Positions 23,806 through 35,834 of a stretch of 64,000 nt of DNA are shown here, piece by piece. The stretch's first letter is position 1. The number at the start of each line of letters is the position of its first letter. Source of the stretch: Cymbidium sinense (taxonomy: Eukaryota > Streptophyta > Magnoliopsida > Asparagales > Orchidaceae); assembly GCA_021442155.1 (NCBI GenBank), contig CM038223.1:37174983-37238982 (forward strand). Reading direction: 5' to 3'. The notes under the pieces were generated by a model. It was not told the DNA's origin, made no database searches, and saw only the letters and a list, made by a program, of their open reading frames with translations. The position numbers and the translations under genes were made by a program.

Positions 23806-25245
23806 TTATTATTTTATGAAATCTAAATATTTGATTATTATGTTTAAATTGTGTAATAGAAATGGCATGCTTTTCATGAGTTTCTTAAAGTGTGTATGTT
23901 TGATGTGTGGCCTAGATACGGTAGGCTCTTTAGAATAAAATTAAAATTTCTATCCTCACTAAATAACTCATAAATAAATTCTAATGCAACTCACAACCTC
24001 ACTCTAAAGACTAGGAATATAAATAAGATAATAAAAGATTTAGAAATTTCTTAGTTGAATTGTTATATGCCATAACATTATACATGTCATATTATTTCAT
24101 TCTTGAATATAGAGAATCTCCACTCTAGCACGATAAGGGAAAATCTTGACCTTTGAGTGCAGTCCCTTGTAGTGGAGATTGCCTCTTATAGTTGATTTAG
24201 CCCATAATTGAATTTCATCATGTATGTAAGCATAATTTTCCTAAGCCTTGGTCCAAGATAAATGTGTCAAAATAATCCAAAAACCTATACATTTTTAACA
24301 TTAATCTTAGTCATGTTTGCATACCAAATATTACCTGGTCTCTTAAGGAGTGAGTCTAAGATTCATGCTTCCTTTCTAATTAAATAATAGTCTAACTATT
24401 TTTCATCTACATAAGACCAGCCTACATGATTTTAAAGTGTAAGAGGTGTTAGCTGGCAACCACTTTAGGTGGTTGTAAGTCTAGAAGAGTTGGGATGTGT
24501 TCATTCTCTCTTGTAGAGGTGAACCATTATATCCTATTCTCCCCGAGTAGACTTAGGTTGTGCTTCTAGCTTGTGCTAAAGAATGTAGACTTAAGTTTTG
24601 AGGCAGCTTGTTTCTCTTCTGCTATAAGTATAAGTCCTCACTTCTTAAACATCTCCACAATCTTGTGTTGTTGGGTTATAAGTCCTAGCACTCTAATAAA
24701 ATTTTGACTTAAATAAAATAAATTCTCTCCTTCAAAAATATAAAGCCCATTATAGAGTAGGTTGGAGCATTCGCTAGGCCTCCTAGTATTTTGATTATTT
24801 CTTACTTATCTTCCTTTAAAATCCAAGAATAAGTCTTTCTATTTGAACCTATCTCATTTGATTTAAAAAATAACCAATTCCTTGATAGTTTAGCATTGAA
24901 ATATTTGGATACATTTATTGACTACTTTAATTGAGAGTGTTCTTTGAAAACTTCCATTTTTTAGGATGTAATTAACACTAAGGGCTGGCCTCCATAGAGA
25001 ACTAAAGAACTTGGCTTAAAATAAACCTTACTCTATTTTATCTATGTAAAGTGGGAGAAAGATCTCTAGTATATATGAAGATTCATATGCTTTAGAAGTC
25101 CTTATTTGGTGATCAAGTCCATTCTAAGGTAATGTCTCTATTTTTTGAGGTTGTACATCATACCTTAATGTCACGCTCGATCACTTCAATAAATACACCC
25201 TAAGATCTGCATGGTGTCTCTACAACTATAAATAAAAATACCACA

Positions 25246-28130
25246 GTTGGAAAATTTAAAAATACCATGTTGTCATAGATTGTAATATCAAAGTATATTC
25301 TTTTATAAGAGATTAGGTTCCTAATACCTAGAAGAATCTAATTCTAGATCTATAACCAAGTGTATCAAATGGAAAACATCAAGAATGTGATGATTATTAG
25401 GCTCTATGAAAGGTCCATGGTAAGATTCCCTCAAGCCATAATTAACGCTAGTTCTGCTAGAGCTGCTCTTCAGTTTTGAACAATCTCAGAGGTTTTCCAA
25501 TTTCTACTAGCTGGACCTGTCACTAAGCCCATAGTCCCGAAGGAATTTAACAAGGGGAAGCAGCCAAATGTAATCATTCCAAATGTGCCCAACTCTAAAA
25601 CATGAACTCAAAGGGAGCTTCTATTTTTGATAAACTATTTAAGGCAATGCCAACTACCCCTGCTTAGGATAAGATGGCGGTATGGCTCAAATTGAAGTCC
25701 ATTATAGTCAATACACTCAATAGTGTATCAGGAGAACATACTACCCCACATGATGCTACCTTTACTCCAAGCAAGAATGACCATGAAGCATCTTCCTTGA
25801 GCACTAAAATGTCTAGGAGGGCTCACATAAAATACAATGCTGGTCACAGAGCTGCTAGGTTGCCCGTTCATGCTAAACAATAATATGGCCCACTAGTGGA
25901 AGCAAAGATACCCACAATCAACAACTTTGATATGTTCTGATAAGTCAAAAGAAATAGCTCAAGAGGAGCTATAAAGAAGTTGTTCTGGGAAAAACAAATA
26001 TATCCCAGTCTACAAAGTCAATCACAGAAAGAGGATTATATTTCCTTCAAAATCTACAAGGTTTTGAAACATGTTAGAAATCAAAACCTTTAGAGAAGAA
26101 TCAAGAAGTTGGTGAGCTAGGTCACCAATCCAACAAGTTCTTAACCTAAAAGAGGTGGAAATATTAAAAAAATATCATGCATGTTTATAGTAAGACTCAA
26201 AGTTTACAGGCACTATAGTTGGTGAGCATGGACAAAGAACCCTTAGACACAAAGATACAAAGTGACCAGTAATTGGAAGGTCCCAACAACCACCATAAAA
26301 ATCTGGTGAACACCAAGGTGTGACATTTGGGATATATTCCCAGAGATCTACTACTGGAAGGACCCGATCGATTTGAGTACCAAAAGAATCCCAAATCATT
26401 GATCACAAACTAACCCCAACAGATGACAAAGAAACATAATCTCCTATCATCAACTTGAAGCATCGGTTAGACAAAAGTCAGCCAGCAGATGATGGTGAGG
26501 ACAATCGACTCTTCTAGGAAGATGAAGAGTTCCCAATGAAAAAAGACCAGTCAATCATAGATCTCTAAAATAATGAAGATATGAATCACATAAAAGTTAA
26601 AGTTGTTCATATGGTTGATACACATTTGAGAAACAAAGGCATAGTACCTAAACAACAAATCAAGAAAGAGCAAGAAAGGAACCCAAGTCACCAAGAGTCT
26701 AGAAGCGAAGCTCAAGTAGAAGTGGAATTGATTGAAGAGTTAACAAACACTACAACAAGTTTGCAAAACCAAAGGTTTCCCAACTTCAAAGGATAGAACA
26801 TGTAAATAGCTAGCTCAACAACCAGCTTAATGAGATGAGTGGGCTGATGAAAGAGCTCCTTGGTCAGCTCAACCTCATAGCAACTACAACACTATAGATA
26901 CCTCCAAGAATATCTCCAAAAATGAATAATCTGAAAGTTAAAATAAAAGGCAAACAAAATGTCATGCCTAATCTACCAACAGCTACAATACAAAGGCAGT
27001 AACCTCATGGTGAAGCTATAGTGAACACTCACTAAGAAGCTGATGTTATCACTAAATCTCAAATGGAAGATCTCATCAGCTTAAAGGTCAAAGAAGTAAT
27101 AGCTTTAGAAACTATTGAGCAATTAATTGGAAAAGGCCAATCATATAAGCCTGAATATGACAAAGTACAATACCCTAAAGGGTACATTGTGCTGAAGTTT
27201 AATACCTTTTTGGGCATGGAGAACCCATGGCAACACTTAGCTCAATTTAAAGCACCATGTGAAAATATCAGAGAAAATGATGCCATACTACTATGATAAT
27301 TCATTAGTAGCCTTACACACACAACTTTAAAATGGTATGCTGAGTTACCTAATGCTTCAATAAAAACCTAGCTGAGCTAGAAACACTTTTCATTAAGAGA
27401 TTTACAAGAGCAACAAAAGAAGTAACAATTACAACTCTTGCCTTGGAAAAGAGAAGAAAAGATGAGGGTGTTACCAAGTATATTACTAGATGGAGAAATC
27501 TTCTCATGGGGAACATTGATAATCAAATGGCCCCATATCTTACCATGGCTACCATTAACACATTCCAAGATTATTGGATCATGTAGCCAAGTCTGAAAGG
27601 TTGCCTAAACAAAAAGGGCTTAATATAGGTTCTAACACTAACAATCCATTTGGAAAAGGAAAATAACCAAAGTTTGCCACTCAAAAAGGAATGATGTGAA
27701 TTTAACATTCACATTCATAGTTGACAAGAAGGCAAATAGAGGGACGACAACATCATGACTAGCAGTATCCTTGCAACCAATAGTAAATCCTTTAGAAGAA
27801 AACAAAAGGGGCTTGCCCTCCAAGCAAAAATGACTAAACAATACTGATTCAAAAGAGAATGTACTACTAAAATCTTTAAGCACGCCTTAAAGTTGGGTTA
27901 TAGTTGTCAGAGCCATGATGGCAAGACCAAGTGGACAAAGTTGATGATCCCAACTATTGTCCATTTCACAAGCTCATAAGCCACCAAATTAAAGATTGTT
28001 TCCTTTTCAAAGATTGGGTAGAAAAGAGTTATCAAAATGGAGAACTCACCTTATCAAACACTGTACTGATACATCCTAAAATTGAAAAGGTGGGAGTTGT
28101 TACAACATGCCCAATCTAGGATACAAAAAG
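25246..28130 (+). pseudogene. Element B gag
   Basis: Gag would form the particle. The N-terminal half (25,300-27,000) is poorly preserved and low in recognisable motifs, with small open frames at 25,674 and 26,581 and 'LNEMSGLMKELLGQL' near 26,826. The capsid core is clear: 'QYPKGYIVLKFNTFLGMEN' then 'PWQHLAQFKAPC' (27,165-27,262), and after a frameshift 'FIKRFTRATKEVTITTLAL' and 'KDEGVTKYITRWRNLL' (27,385-27,510). A C-X2-H-X4-H-X4-C motif, 'YCPFHKLISHQIKDC', lies at 27,955-27,999. This wording is that of Tat-lineage plant gypsy gags. Confidence 0.75.
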
Positions 28131-28911
28131 CAAAAGTGTTGAGCCAACTAGAACTCAGAACATAAAAAAATGATTAGGGCAAAGCACACCAAACATAAGA
28201 AGAAGAGGAAGGTGTTTAGGAGACCTTCATCTCAAAGAAGACTAAAAGAATGATCAATATTCTTCTAGAAATAGATGGTATTTGATGGTGGAATTCCTTA
28301 GAGCCTGAACTCTATCCAAGAATCCTCTTCCCCAACATGAGGCAATTTTAATATAATATAAAGAAATAGGCAAAAATCATTCAGCCTTCTTGATTGAAGT
28401 CCTATAAAAGGAGGATTCAAAAGCTAAAGTTTGAAACTCAAAGTATGATTGACTCTTTAGAGGAATAGAACAACCTCCTTGAAGGCCAGTTAAGCTAAAA
28501 AATTCAAGCCCATTTAAAACTTCGACATGGAAAATCCTAAAGAAGAAATTTGAAACAACTATGTTGTGTCATAGATGTTATTGCAACTTCAACTAACTCT
28601 GAGAGAGAATTATGCTTTTCCAAAGAGAAACTTATAAAGCGAAGAGTCATGTTAGCTTAAAGAAACCACATTTTAAATTAGGTAGTAGTTTCAAAAGTCC
28701 TCAAAACTCAAAGAATTCTGAGAGGGCATAGGATTTAGAGACTTCTTCTAATAAAGAAGATCAAATAAAAGAAGTAACCAAAGTCTAGTTAAGAAGTAGA
28801 AAAATAATTCCTCCACCACCATAATGGAAAGTCAGTGATAATAACAAAGAAATTCAAATTAATGAAAATTCCTTACCCCCATCACCAACTAAACATCAAA
28901 AGTCTACCAAA
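28131..28911 (+). pseudogene. Element B gag-protease linker, highly decayed
   Basis: Readings such as 'KIQAHLKLRHGKS' and 'STNSERELCFSKEKL' appear between stops, without known motifs. In related elements this is the poorly conserved spacer before the protease, so no separate gene is proposed. Confidence 0.4.
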
Positions 28912-29560
28912 ATGAGAGTAGACTATAATGTTCTGGAGAATTTATGTAAGCTCCTTGCTTTACTAAGTATCTACGATGCTCTCATATTATTCATAAATAT
29001 ACGTGAGAAATTAATCAATGTTTTGCAAAACCCAAAACAATATGAAGCATTTTTTGCTAAAGAAATAATGAAAGAGGACATAACCTCTCAAAAGTCAGTA
29101 ACCATCTTATTTAGTATGAATGACCTACTATTAGGGATGATCGAACATAATCGGCTCATTTATGTTATAGCTGAAAGCAACGCTTTTCGAATAAAAAGGA
29201 TATTGATTGATTTAGGTGCGTTAGTCAATCTCATAATAGTTAAAACACTATGAGAACTAGCTTTAGATACTCGATACTTGTATAAAAGTATAGTATGGCT
29301 AAATTACAACAAACTTTAGGGTCTCTTGTCCTACCCATATGCTTTGGGCAATTATACATAGAGGCTAAATTCTATATGATCAAAACCTAAGTTGCTTACA
29401 AAGCACTCCTTGTTAGGATGTGGATTCATGAATATGGAATAGTGCCTTCAACTTTTCATGAATGTATAAAGTATATTCACAATGGTGAAGAGCATCAAAT
29501 TGATGGTGACATGAATCCATTCTTGAAACATAAAATCAAGATCTAGGATGGTGCCAAGTA
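28912..29560 (+). pseudogene. Element B protease region
   Basis: The 113-codon open frame reads 'LLALLSIYDALILFINIRE', 'DLLLGMIEHNRLIYVIAE' and the active-site strand 'IKRILIDLGALVNLI' (residues 94-108), where the usual D(S/T/G)G(A/S) is DLGA. After the stop at 29,251 the reading continues 'AYKALLVRMWIHEYGIVPST' near 29,397-29,457. The order YDAL...REKL...HNRLIYV...LID matches plant Tat/Athila-side proteases. A Gly-to-Leu type change next to the catalytic Asp would inactivate it. Confidence 0.75.
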
Positions 29561-30470
29561 CTTCATGCTTAAGAAGGTAGAGGAAGTTAATGCTCAAAAA
29601 TAAGTGGCTTCACCTATTAAATTAATATTGAAAGGTGATTAATCAAAGAGTAAAAGTACTAGAACATCAAAGCAGTCAAAAGTAATTCCTTATCTTAGCA
29701 ATGATACTAAAGAAGGTGAAGATGAGTCAATACTTTATCAACCTTAGGAAAACTCAGCTAGCAAAAAGACAAAAGAAGCTAGTACTATTTAGGTGATAAA
29801 GTAATTAATGGAAACTTATGTTTCTCTAATATGGGTACCCAAATCTCAAATCTCTAGGAAGGCTATGAAAATAACTATGGTGCCAAAGGAACACATAAAA
29901 GCCTTAACAACTTCAAGGAAGGAGGAAATAGGATAGCTAAAAACTTTTTATGTCCTTCCTAGAAGAGGCTATAATGAACACGAGATTCTCTTTTACAATA
30001 ATGAAGAGCGAACCTTGAATTCCACACAAATATTGTTGGAAGAAGAAGATCTTGAGGAAGAAGATATTTCAGTAATGATTCCTCAATTCTTCTCACCAAC
30101 ACTAAAGAAATTGATTAAAAATAGTATCCAGCCTATACAATCAAGCATACAAGCTCAGTTGTTTAAGAGGCTCTGGCAAGGGGATAATATCCAAAATCTT
30201 ATAAAATATAAAAAATTCACCACATGGGTATTAGGATATATTACTTCGGTATCTCTCACAATGAACTCATTCCATGTCATATCCTCCAAAGAAGAAACCT
30301 CTACGGAAACAATAGAAAACAAAATAATATTCTATATGAGAATATAGCTAAAGAAGAACTAATCATTGACCTTAAAGAGGCCCTAGAATAATTCAAGAAA
30401 GGTAATCAAGCCACCATTGATGAACTCTAGAAAATTAACCTGGGTATTGAATAGGAGCCTAAACTAACTT
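29561..30470 (+). pseudogene. Element B protease-RT spacer
   Basis: It is rich in charged residues. The 110-codon frame at 30,015-30,347 ('STQILLEEEDLEEEDISVMI') has an acidic cluster, as is common upstream of RT in this lineage. Ogre-type elements often have an intron between protease and RT; I saw no convincing splice-site pair here. No other function is assigned. Confidence 0.4.
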
Positions 30471-30885
30471 TTGTTAGTGCTAACCTTACAATAAAAATGT
30501 TGAAATAATTAAAATCCCTACACTATGAATACAAGAATTACTTCGCATGGAATTATCGTGAAATGCCAGGACAATCTCCATATGTGGTCGTACATAAACT
30601 TGCCATTAAGCCTGATGTCCAACCTATAAACCAAGCACCAAGGTGAATGCGGTTAGAAATCAAAGAGCAAGTAATTAATGAAATAAAAAGGCTTATTGTA
30701 AGCAAGATTTATCCAAGAAGAGAAATATGCTGACTGGATTGCCAATATTGTCCTTGTAAGAAAAAAAGAATGGATAAATCAATGTTAGTATTGATTTATG
30801 GGACTTAAATAAGGCATGCCCAAAAAATGATTTCCCATTGCCTAATGTGGAACTCCTAATGATTCTTTCGAGATCAGATCATTTA
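30471..30885 (+). pseudogene. Element B reverse transcriptase, N-terminal part only
   Basis: The reading starts 'KNYFAWNYREMPGQSPYVV' and 'HKLAIKPDVQPINQAPR' (30,535-30,645), then 'EQVINEIKRLIV' and 'DFPLPNVELLM' (30,831-30,863), in the order of Tat-type RTs. It stops before the palm: no YxDD motif, no RNase H and no integrase N-terminus are found. The next recognisable residues, from ~30,885, belong to the integrase core. A deletion of roughly 1.5-2.5 kb relative to complete relatives is inferred. Confidence 0.75.
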
Positions 30886-31582
30886 TCAATTTGGAGTACC
30901 TTGAAGAATTATTTTAGAAAATAGCATAGCCTTCAAGAATGCCAAAGTTTATAGCTTCATTTGAGAAATATAAAACAGATTGGTAATATTCCTCAATATA
31001 TAATCGAGTCATTGGTCTTGCAGAAGCATTCAATAAAATATTGGTTAAACTTCTCAAGAAAATTGTCTCTAAAAATAAAAAAGAGTAGCATGATAAATTG
31101 ATAGAAGAATTATGGGTATATTATACCACATACAAAACTTCTACACAAGAAATGCCATACTCTTTAGTCTTCAGAGCAAAAGCAATATTGACTCTTAAAG
31201 TAGAGCTATCTTCACTCCGCATAGTAGTCCAAAATTAGCTTATAGTAGAGGAAAATTTCCAAATATGAATGGAAGAGCTTGAAACTCTAGATGAAATATT
31301 ACTACAACACCAGGAAAGTCTAAAAACATGTAGAGCAAGAATGACCCTAGCACAAGACCATTTGGTTCACCAAAGAAGCTTCAAAGCAGGTGAACTACTA
31401 CTGGTATGAAGAAGGTCCATTATTCAACATCAACAAGTTGGTGCAAAATTTGATCCAAATTGGGAGGGACCTTATATTATCGAAAAAGTTTAAGAAGGTG
31501 GAGCTTATTAGCTAATCGATGTAAAAGGCATCAGGCGTATGCCCCATATAAATGGATAATATATTAAAAGATATTATGCATA
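30886..31582 (+). pseudogene. Element B integrase, C-terminal part
   Basis: It begins 'QFGVP*RIILENSIAFKNAK' and passes through 'AEAFNKILVKLLKKIVS' (31,019-31,070), 'LIEELWVYYTTYKTSTQEM' (31,098-31,154), 'PYSLVFRAKAILTLKVEL' and the Tat-type tail 'FDPNWEGPYIIEKV' and 'RMPHINGQYIKRYYA' (31,537-31,580). The second catalytic Asp position reads Glu ('LENS'). The final YY-A and stop fit the usual end of pol in this lineage. Confidence 0.8.
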
Positions 31583-31689
31583 ACTATGAAAGAAATATTC
31601 TCATTTTAATGAGAAATTTCCATGTCAAATAGGGGGAAATTTTATATATCTTGAAAATAAATCCCCCATCAAAAGAAAATGTTGTCTGA

Positions 31690-32400
31690 ATAAGCAAAGT
31701 TTTAATCAGAATCCATCATTCCCAAAGGGACAAGATCTAAATTTAATTCAAGATCCATCATGCCCAAAGGGGTTGGGTCAAATCCATTATGTCCAAAAGA
31801 ATCGGATCTAAATTTAAATCAAGATCCATCATGCTCAAGGGGCTGAATCAGATCTATTATGTTTAAAAGGATCGGATCTAGATTTCAATAAAGATCTATC
31901 ATGCCCAAAAGATCCTGGTCAAATCCATTATGTCCAAAAAGACTGCATCTAAATTTAAATTAAGATCCATCATGTCAAAGGGGCTAGATCTAAATTTAAA
32001 TCAAGATTCATCATGCCAAAAGGGGCCCAAAAGAACTGAATTTAAATTTAAATCAATATCTATCATGCCCAAAGGGGCCAGATCAGATCCATTATGTCTA
32101 AAAGAACCAGATTTAAATTTAAATTGAGATCCATCATGCCTAAAGGAGTCATGTCAGATCCATTATGTCCAAAAGGACTGGACCTAATTTAAATCAAGAT
32201 CCATCATGCCCAAAAGGGCTGAATCAAATACATCATGTCCAAAGGGACTATATCTAAATCTAGATCATGATCCATCATGCTCAAAAGAGGCTAGATCTAG
32301 ATTAATGATCCATCATGCTAAAAAAAATGGGCTAGATCTAAATCCAAATCTTATATTCCATCATGTCTAAAAAGGGTAGGTCTAAATATAAATCTAGATT
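31690..32400 (+). repeat. Tandem array downstream of pol, ~18 units of 35-42 bp
   Basis: Units alternate between two types: GATCCATCATGCCCAAAGGGG... and ATTATGTCCAAAAG-ACTGGATC, each followed by a 'tctaaatttaaatcaa' tail in many cases, giving a ~73-bp higher-order dimer. I place unit starts near 31,701, 31,752, 31,783, 31,823, 31,854, 31,892, 31,927, 31,965, 32,005, 32,055, 32,089, 32,128, 32,161, 32,198, 32,231, 32,270, 32,308 and 32,352. Tandem arrays between pol and the 3' LTR are known for Tat/Ogre elements. Short open frames here are the array in phase. Confidence 0.85.
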
Positions 32401-32529
32401 TTATATGTTCAAAGAAGGATCAAATTCATATATAAATTTAAACACTTCAAAATCAGAGAAGATAGAATCAAAGTGCACAAGCACAACTTACTTATAAATT
32501 CAGATATTACTATTTTTCATAATGCCAAT

Positions 32530-35500
32530 GAAATTTACATGCTTCTCTTGTCCAGATTAGCTACAAATTGGCTACGATGTTTACTTGAAGATGGCCAGAT
32601 GGCATGCCACCTATAGAGCTTATTGAGGAGCAGATATGGGCCACCATTGATGCCCATGACTTATGTGGTATAGTTAGGTTGTATGAGCGACTCTCATGAT
32701 ATAACGATGTGTTGATGGATTGGGATATTTTTGAGAATTTATTCTACCTATTGATTCAGAGTTTCCATCATATCAAAATCTAATTGATTGGGTGATCAAT
32801 ATAAAATTAAGGCATATCCATGATGTTCCTCTAGAGTAGGTCACAAACCATATTAAATTTAGAGATCAAGATATACTTCAACTAGCTGAAGATACAGCTC
32901 TCTCTGTCGACACAGTTTGATTATTAGGTTATAGCATATTGCATCATGAAGCAAAATATTGGGACACAAAATTAGTATTTGGTACACGTTTGATAGTACT
33001 TAGTGGTTATGTATATTGGGCACATCACACTTACAGATACATGGTGATCTTTTAAAAAAAAAAAGCATATATCATGAAATCTATGCTTCACTCTTTGATT
33101 GCAGCCAACTGTCCTTTACCTAGATCCAGAGTATCACAAAACATTGGGATAGAGCCACCAATACATATTGGATTGGTTTACATGAGATCACAGTCACAAT
33201 AGCTGATATGTAGGATATAGCAGGACTCCTTATTATAGGTACTCCCTATGAGGAATGTGTTCCTTTAGATCATGAGCTTTTTTAGCGCTTGCCTACTGGT
33301 CCTTATAGGAGAGGCAATTACATATACTCTTCAGGCCTTCACCATGCTTTAGATCACTACTAGAGGTTATACCAAGAGTGGAGATCAGGCCATAAATGAT
33401 GAGGCACGATCATTTAAGACATGTGGAATGAGAGTTTTCTATAGCCAACAATATGCTTGTCTCATTTTGCATGGTTTGATGATCCATTTGATATAAGATT
33501 TCATTCTTCTGAGAGGTCCAGTGATCTATTTTATATAGGATTTCATTTTTCTAAGAGGTCCAGTAGTGCTACATTTGAACCTAAGTGTAGAATGAACTCC
33601 TGACATATTTTAGAATAAGACACTAATGAGGGGATGTCTCTAATAGCCTTCATTGCCAACTGGTTGTGCTACTATATAGTTTTAGGTCACAATAAGATTT
33701 TTCATCCTTCCACTCTTTTGATGGCCATCTTGCTCACCCGTGGTGAGAGGATAGCACTGGCGCCTACAACATTAGCTTACTTGTATCATGGATTGGGCAA
33801 TGTATGCATCATGATAGACTCATGACATGATGATGTGGATGCTCATTGGCATTATTTATATGGATGGATTCATGCACATATTTCAAGAGCATTTAGCTAT
33901 CCTGAGATAATTATATTTTAGAGAATGGTGCTTCCCTCTGATGATGTGGTTGAGCAGAGCTACAGTTGCTTTAGACATAGATCGGATCCAGACATTCATG
34001 TTTGCTCCATCGTGCATGACGGATCACTTTCAGATCATCTACAGATTAACTTTTCATAGTTTACCTACTCAAAGCTTAGAACAGAGTTTGATAGACTCAC
34101 TTACCAATAGAAGCACCCCTGCTATTATGAAAGTCAGAATATAGATGCATAGTAGAATATCTTATCAGGTTAAGACCTTCTTGGCTTGCTTATAGATGTC
34201 ATGAGTCCATCATATTAGAGAGATATAATCCCAATAGAGTGGCTAGGAAGTATAGATTTCAGGCCACACCCATATATGGTGTACCATAGATTTTGCATAT
34301 AGCAGATACTCATTCTCTGGGGATGTTGCCACTATTTGTACATTTAGCAGTGGCTGCTACAGCATGGACCTTCTCACTGTGCTTAGGGACCAGATCAGGA
34401 TTCTATGTAGCCCCACATGAGACTTAAATAAAAATCAGTCACCTATGGTTATTATGATTTGCCATACCTTTTCTTCCTTCTTGGAGTAGGCTTCTGCATA
34501 TACAGCCATAGACTAGAAAGAGCTTAACCAGCTCAAGATTTACATTCCCCCCAACACATGATTGACGCTCTTAAAAGATCATCAGATGTGCAAGGTAGGG
34601 GTAGAAAGTAGCGATGGAGGACTTCATCTTCTCATGAGAGGGAGGATGAAAATATTCATAGTCCTTTGCTTGCTGGTCATGATATGAGAATATTAGGGAT
34701 GGATGATTCTACCTATATCCCTATCCCACCAGTAGCAGTTAAACCACCAATAACATTCCAACCACCACCAGGACAAATACAAAGCGAAGTCACTCTAGTA
34801 GTGCCAACAGATGCTAGTGCTATTTCTCTTGGGTCCACTTAGCCAATCAATGGTGACCATATGCATATTGAAGAAGAAGACCCACATACAGAGGAATCAG
34901 GCACTAAATTAATTAGTATAAGCCACCTTTATCAAGTTCAACATGGGTGATAGTGAGTGTCAAGAAGAATGATTCTTCAATAGAGTTTGACTCTTGTGTA
35001 GATAGTTAGTCTATTCATAGTTTGAAAGATACAACTCAAAGGGAATTACCAAGTCTGGAGATTTCATGCTTCATCTCCAAAATACATTCTAGGCACTCAG
35101 AGTCACTACATGTCCAATCTTCAAAAAGCTTATATCATATAGTAACAACACTACATCACCTACTATTGAGCGTTGACATGAAGGTCTTGCCTCAGCTTCC
35201 TAGCTTTTATGCAAAGGGAAACTCTTTATTAGATTGTGTGGCTACCTTGGGTCTTGAAGCAGGAGAACTATGACTTTGGGAATCCTTGTACAAAGATGTT
35301 GAGTTTGGAATATTCTGACTATGCACTACCTATCAGGAGGTCTTGTTAGATACACTTTCCACTATAAAGGCCTCACTTAGCACTACTTCACATCAAGTAT
35401 CTCTGGTTCACCATGATCTTGAGTATTGCCTTAGATCCATGAGATCCTCTCAGAGGGAGCTTTCTAGAGCATAGATTTAAATCATCGATATATCTATTGA

Positions 35501-35702
35501 ATTGAGAGAGTTACAGCTAAGGAGACAATATATATTAGAAAGAAGAGCTATGATCAAGTAAGCTATCATAGCTATAAAAGAGGATTATTTGCAGGCATAT
35601 GGGAAAGTAATTAAACTTGAGTGGGTCCTTTCCTCATTGATTAATGACCAGGATGCTTCCATCAAGCGTCTCCATGAAGCAAGAGAAGGTAATCTACTAT
35701 GA
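32530..35702 (+). pseudogene. Plant mobile domain (PMD) ORF of element B, degraded
   Basis: The PMD is found in host proteins MAIN and MAIL1, which act in transposon silencing and genome stability, and in transposable elements. Here 'ITVTIADM*DIAGLLIIGTP' (33,188-33,247) is the N-terminal PMD signature and 'IANWLCYYIVLGHNKIF' with 'LLTRGERIALAPTTLAYLYH' (33,650-33,790) is the core. A proline-rich segment (~34,715-34,800) and a heptad-like C-terminus with 'EARE' lead to a TGA at 35,700. Total span ~3.1 kb would give a ~1,000-residue protein; many stops and shifts break it. It sits after the tandem array, on the same strand as pol, ~110 bases before the polypurine tract. No separate promoter is evident. 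Confidence 0.75.
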
Positions 35703-35814
35703 CTTATAGGGCTCATTTAACTTCTATATGTATGAGAAATTCAAGATAATTATTTGTAGTTGTAACCTCTATTATATTATTATCTCACATGATAAATGAA
35801 AATGATTAGACCTC

Positions 35815-35834
35815 ACATTCATTGGGGACAATTT
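35815..35834 (+). other. Polypurine-tract-like site of element B
   Basis: The bases just before the 3' LTR read ATTGGGGACAATTT and the LTR then opens with TGTTCTC. A G-rich run immediately upstream of the 3' LTR start is the expected plus-strand primer. The 5' LTR start has no such run before it, which supports 35,835 as the LTR border. Confidence 0.65.

Larger units (their letters stand above)
17953..25245 (+). mobile_element. Giant solo LTR, family D, copy 1 (7.29 kb)
   Basis: It begins TGTTGACCTCAATTTTGG and ends AAAATACCACA, giving TG...CA ends; flanks GTTAT (17,948) and GTTGG (25,246) are a partly decayed TSD. The whole unit matches, in reverse complement, 38,108-45,102 and 50,728-57,879. 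Its two ends are not similar to each other, so it is one LTR and not a small element with two LTRs. It has no gag-pol reading; the 65-codon frame at 20,193 is not conserved. Order: TTGACC-rich zone (to ~19,800), A+T-rich middle, duplicated ~107-bp module, TATA at 23,726, then ~1.5 kb of putative R-U5. Confidence 0.75.

Noticed and set aside
17953..25245. D as a small non-autonomous element with two LTRs (LARD/TRIM)
   Set aside because: I found no direct repeat between the first and last several hundred bases in any of the three full copies.
31690..32400. CRISPR-like array
   Set aside because: Units are directly adjacent and diverged with no unique spacers; this is a retrotransposon tandem repeat in a plant genome.
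33634..33825. Stand-alone 63-residue gene
   Set aside because: It is an uninterrupted piece of the degraded PMD ORF; PMD-like residues continue on both sides across stops.
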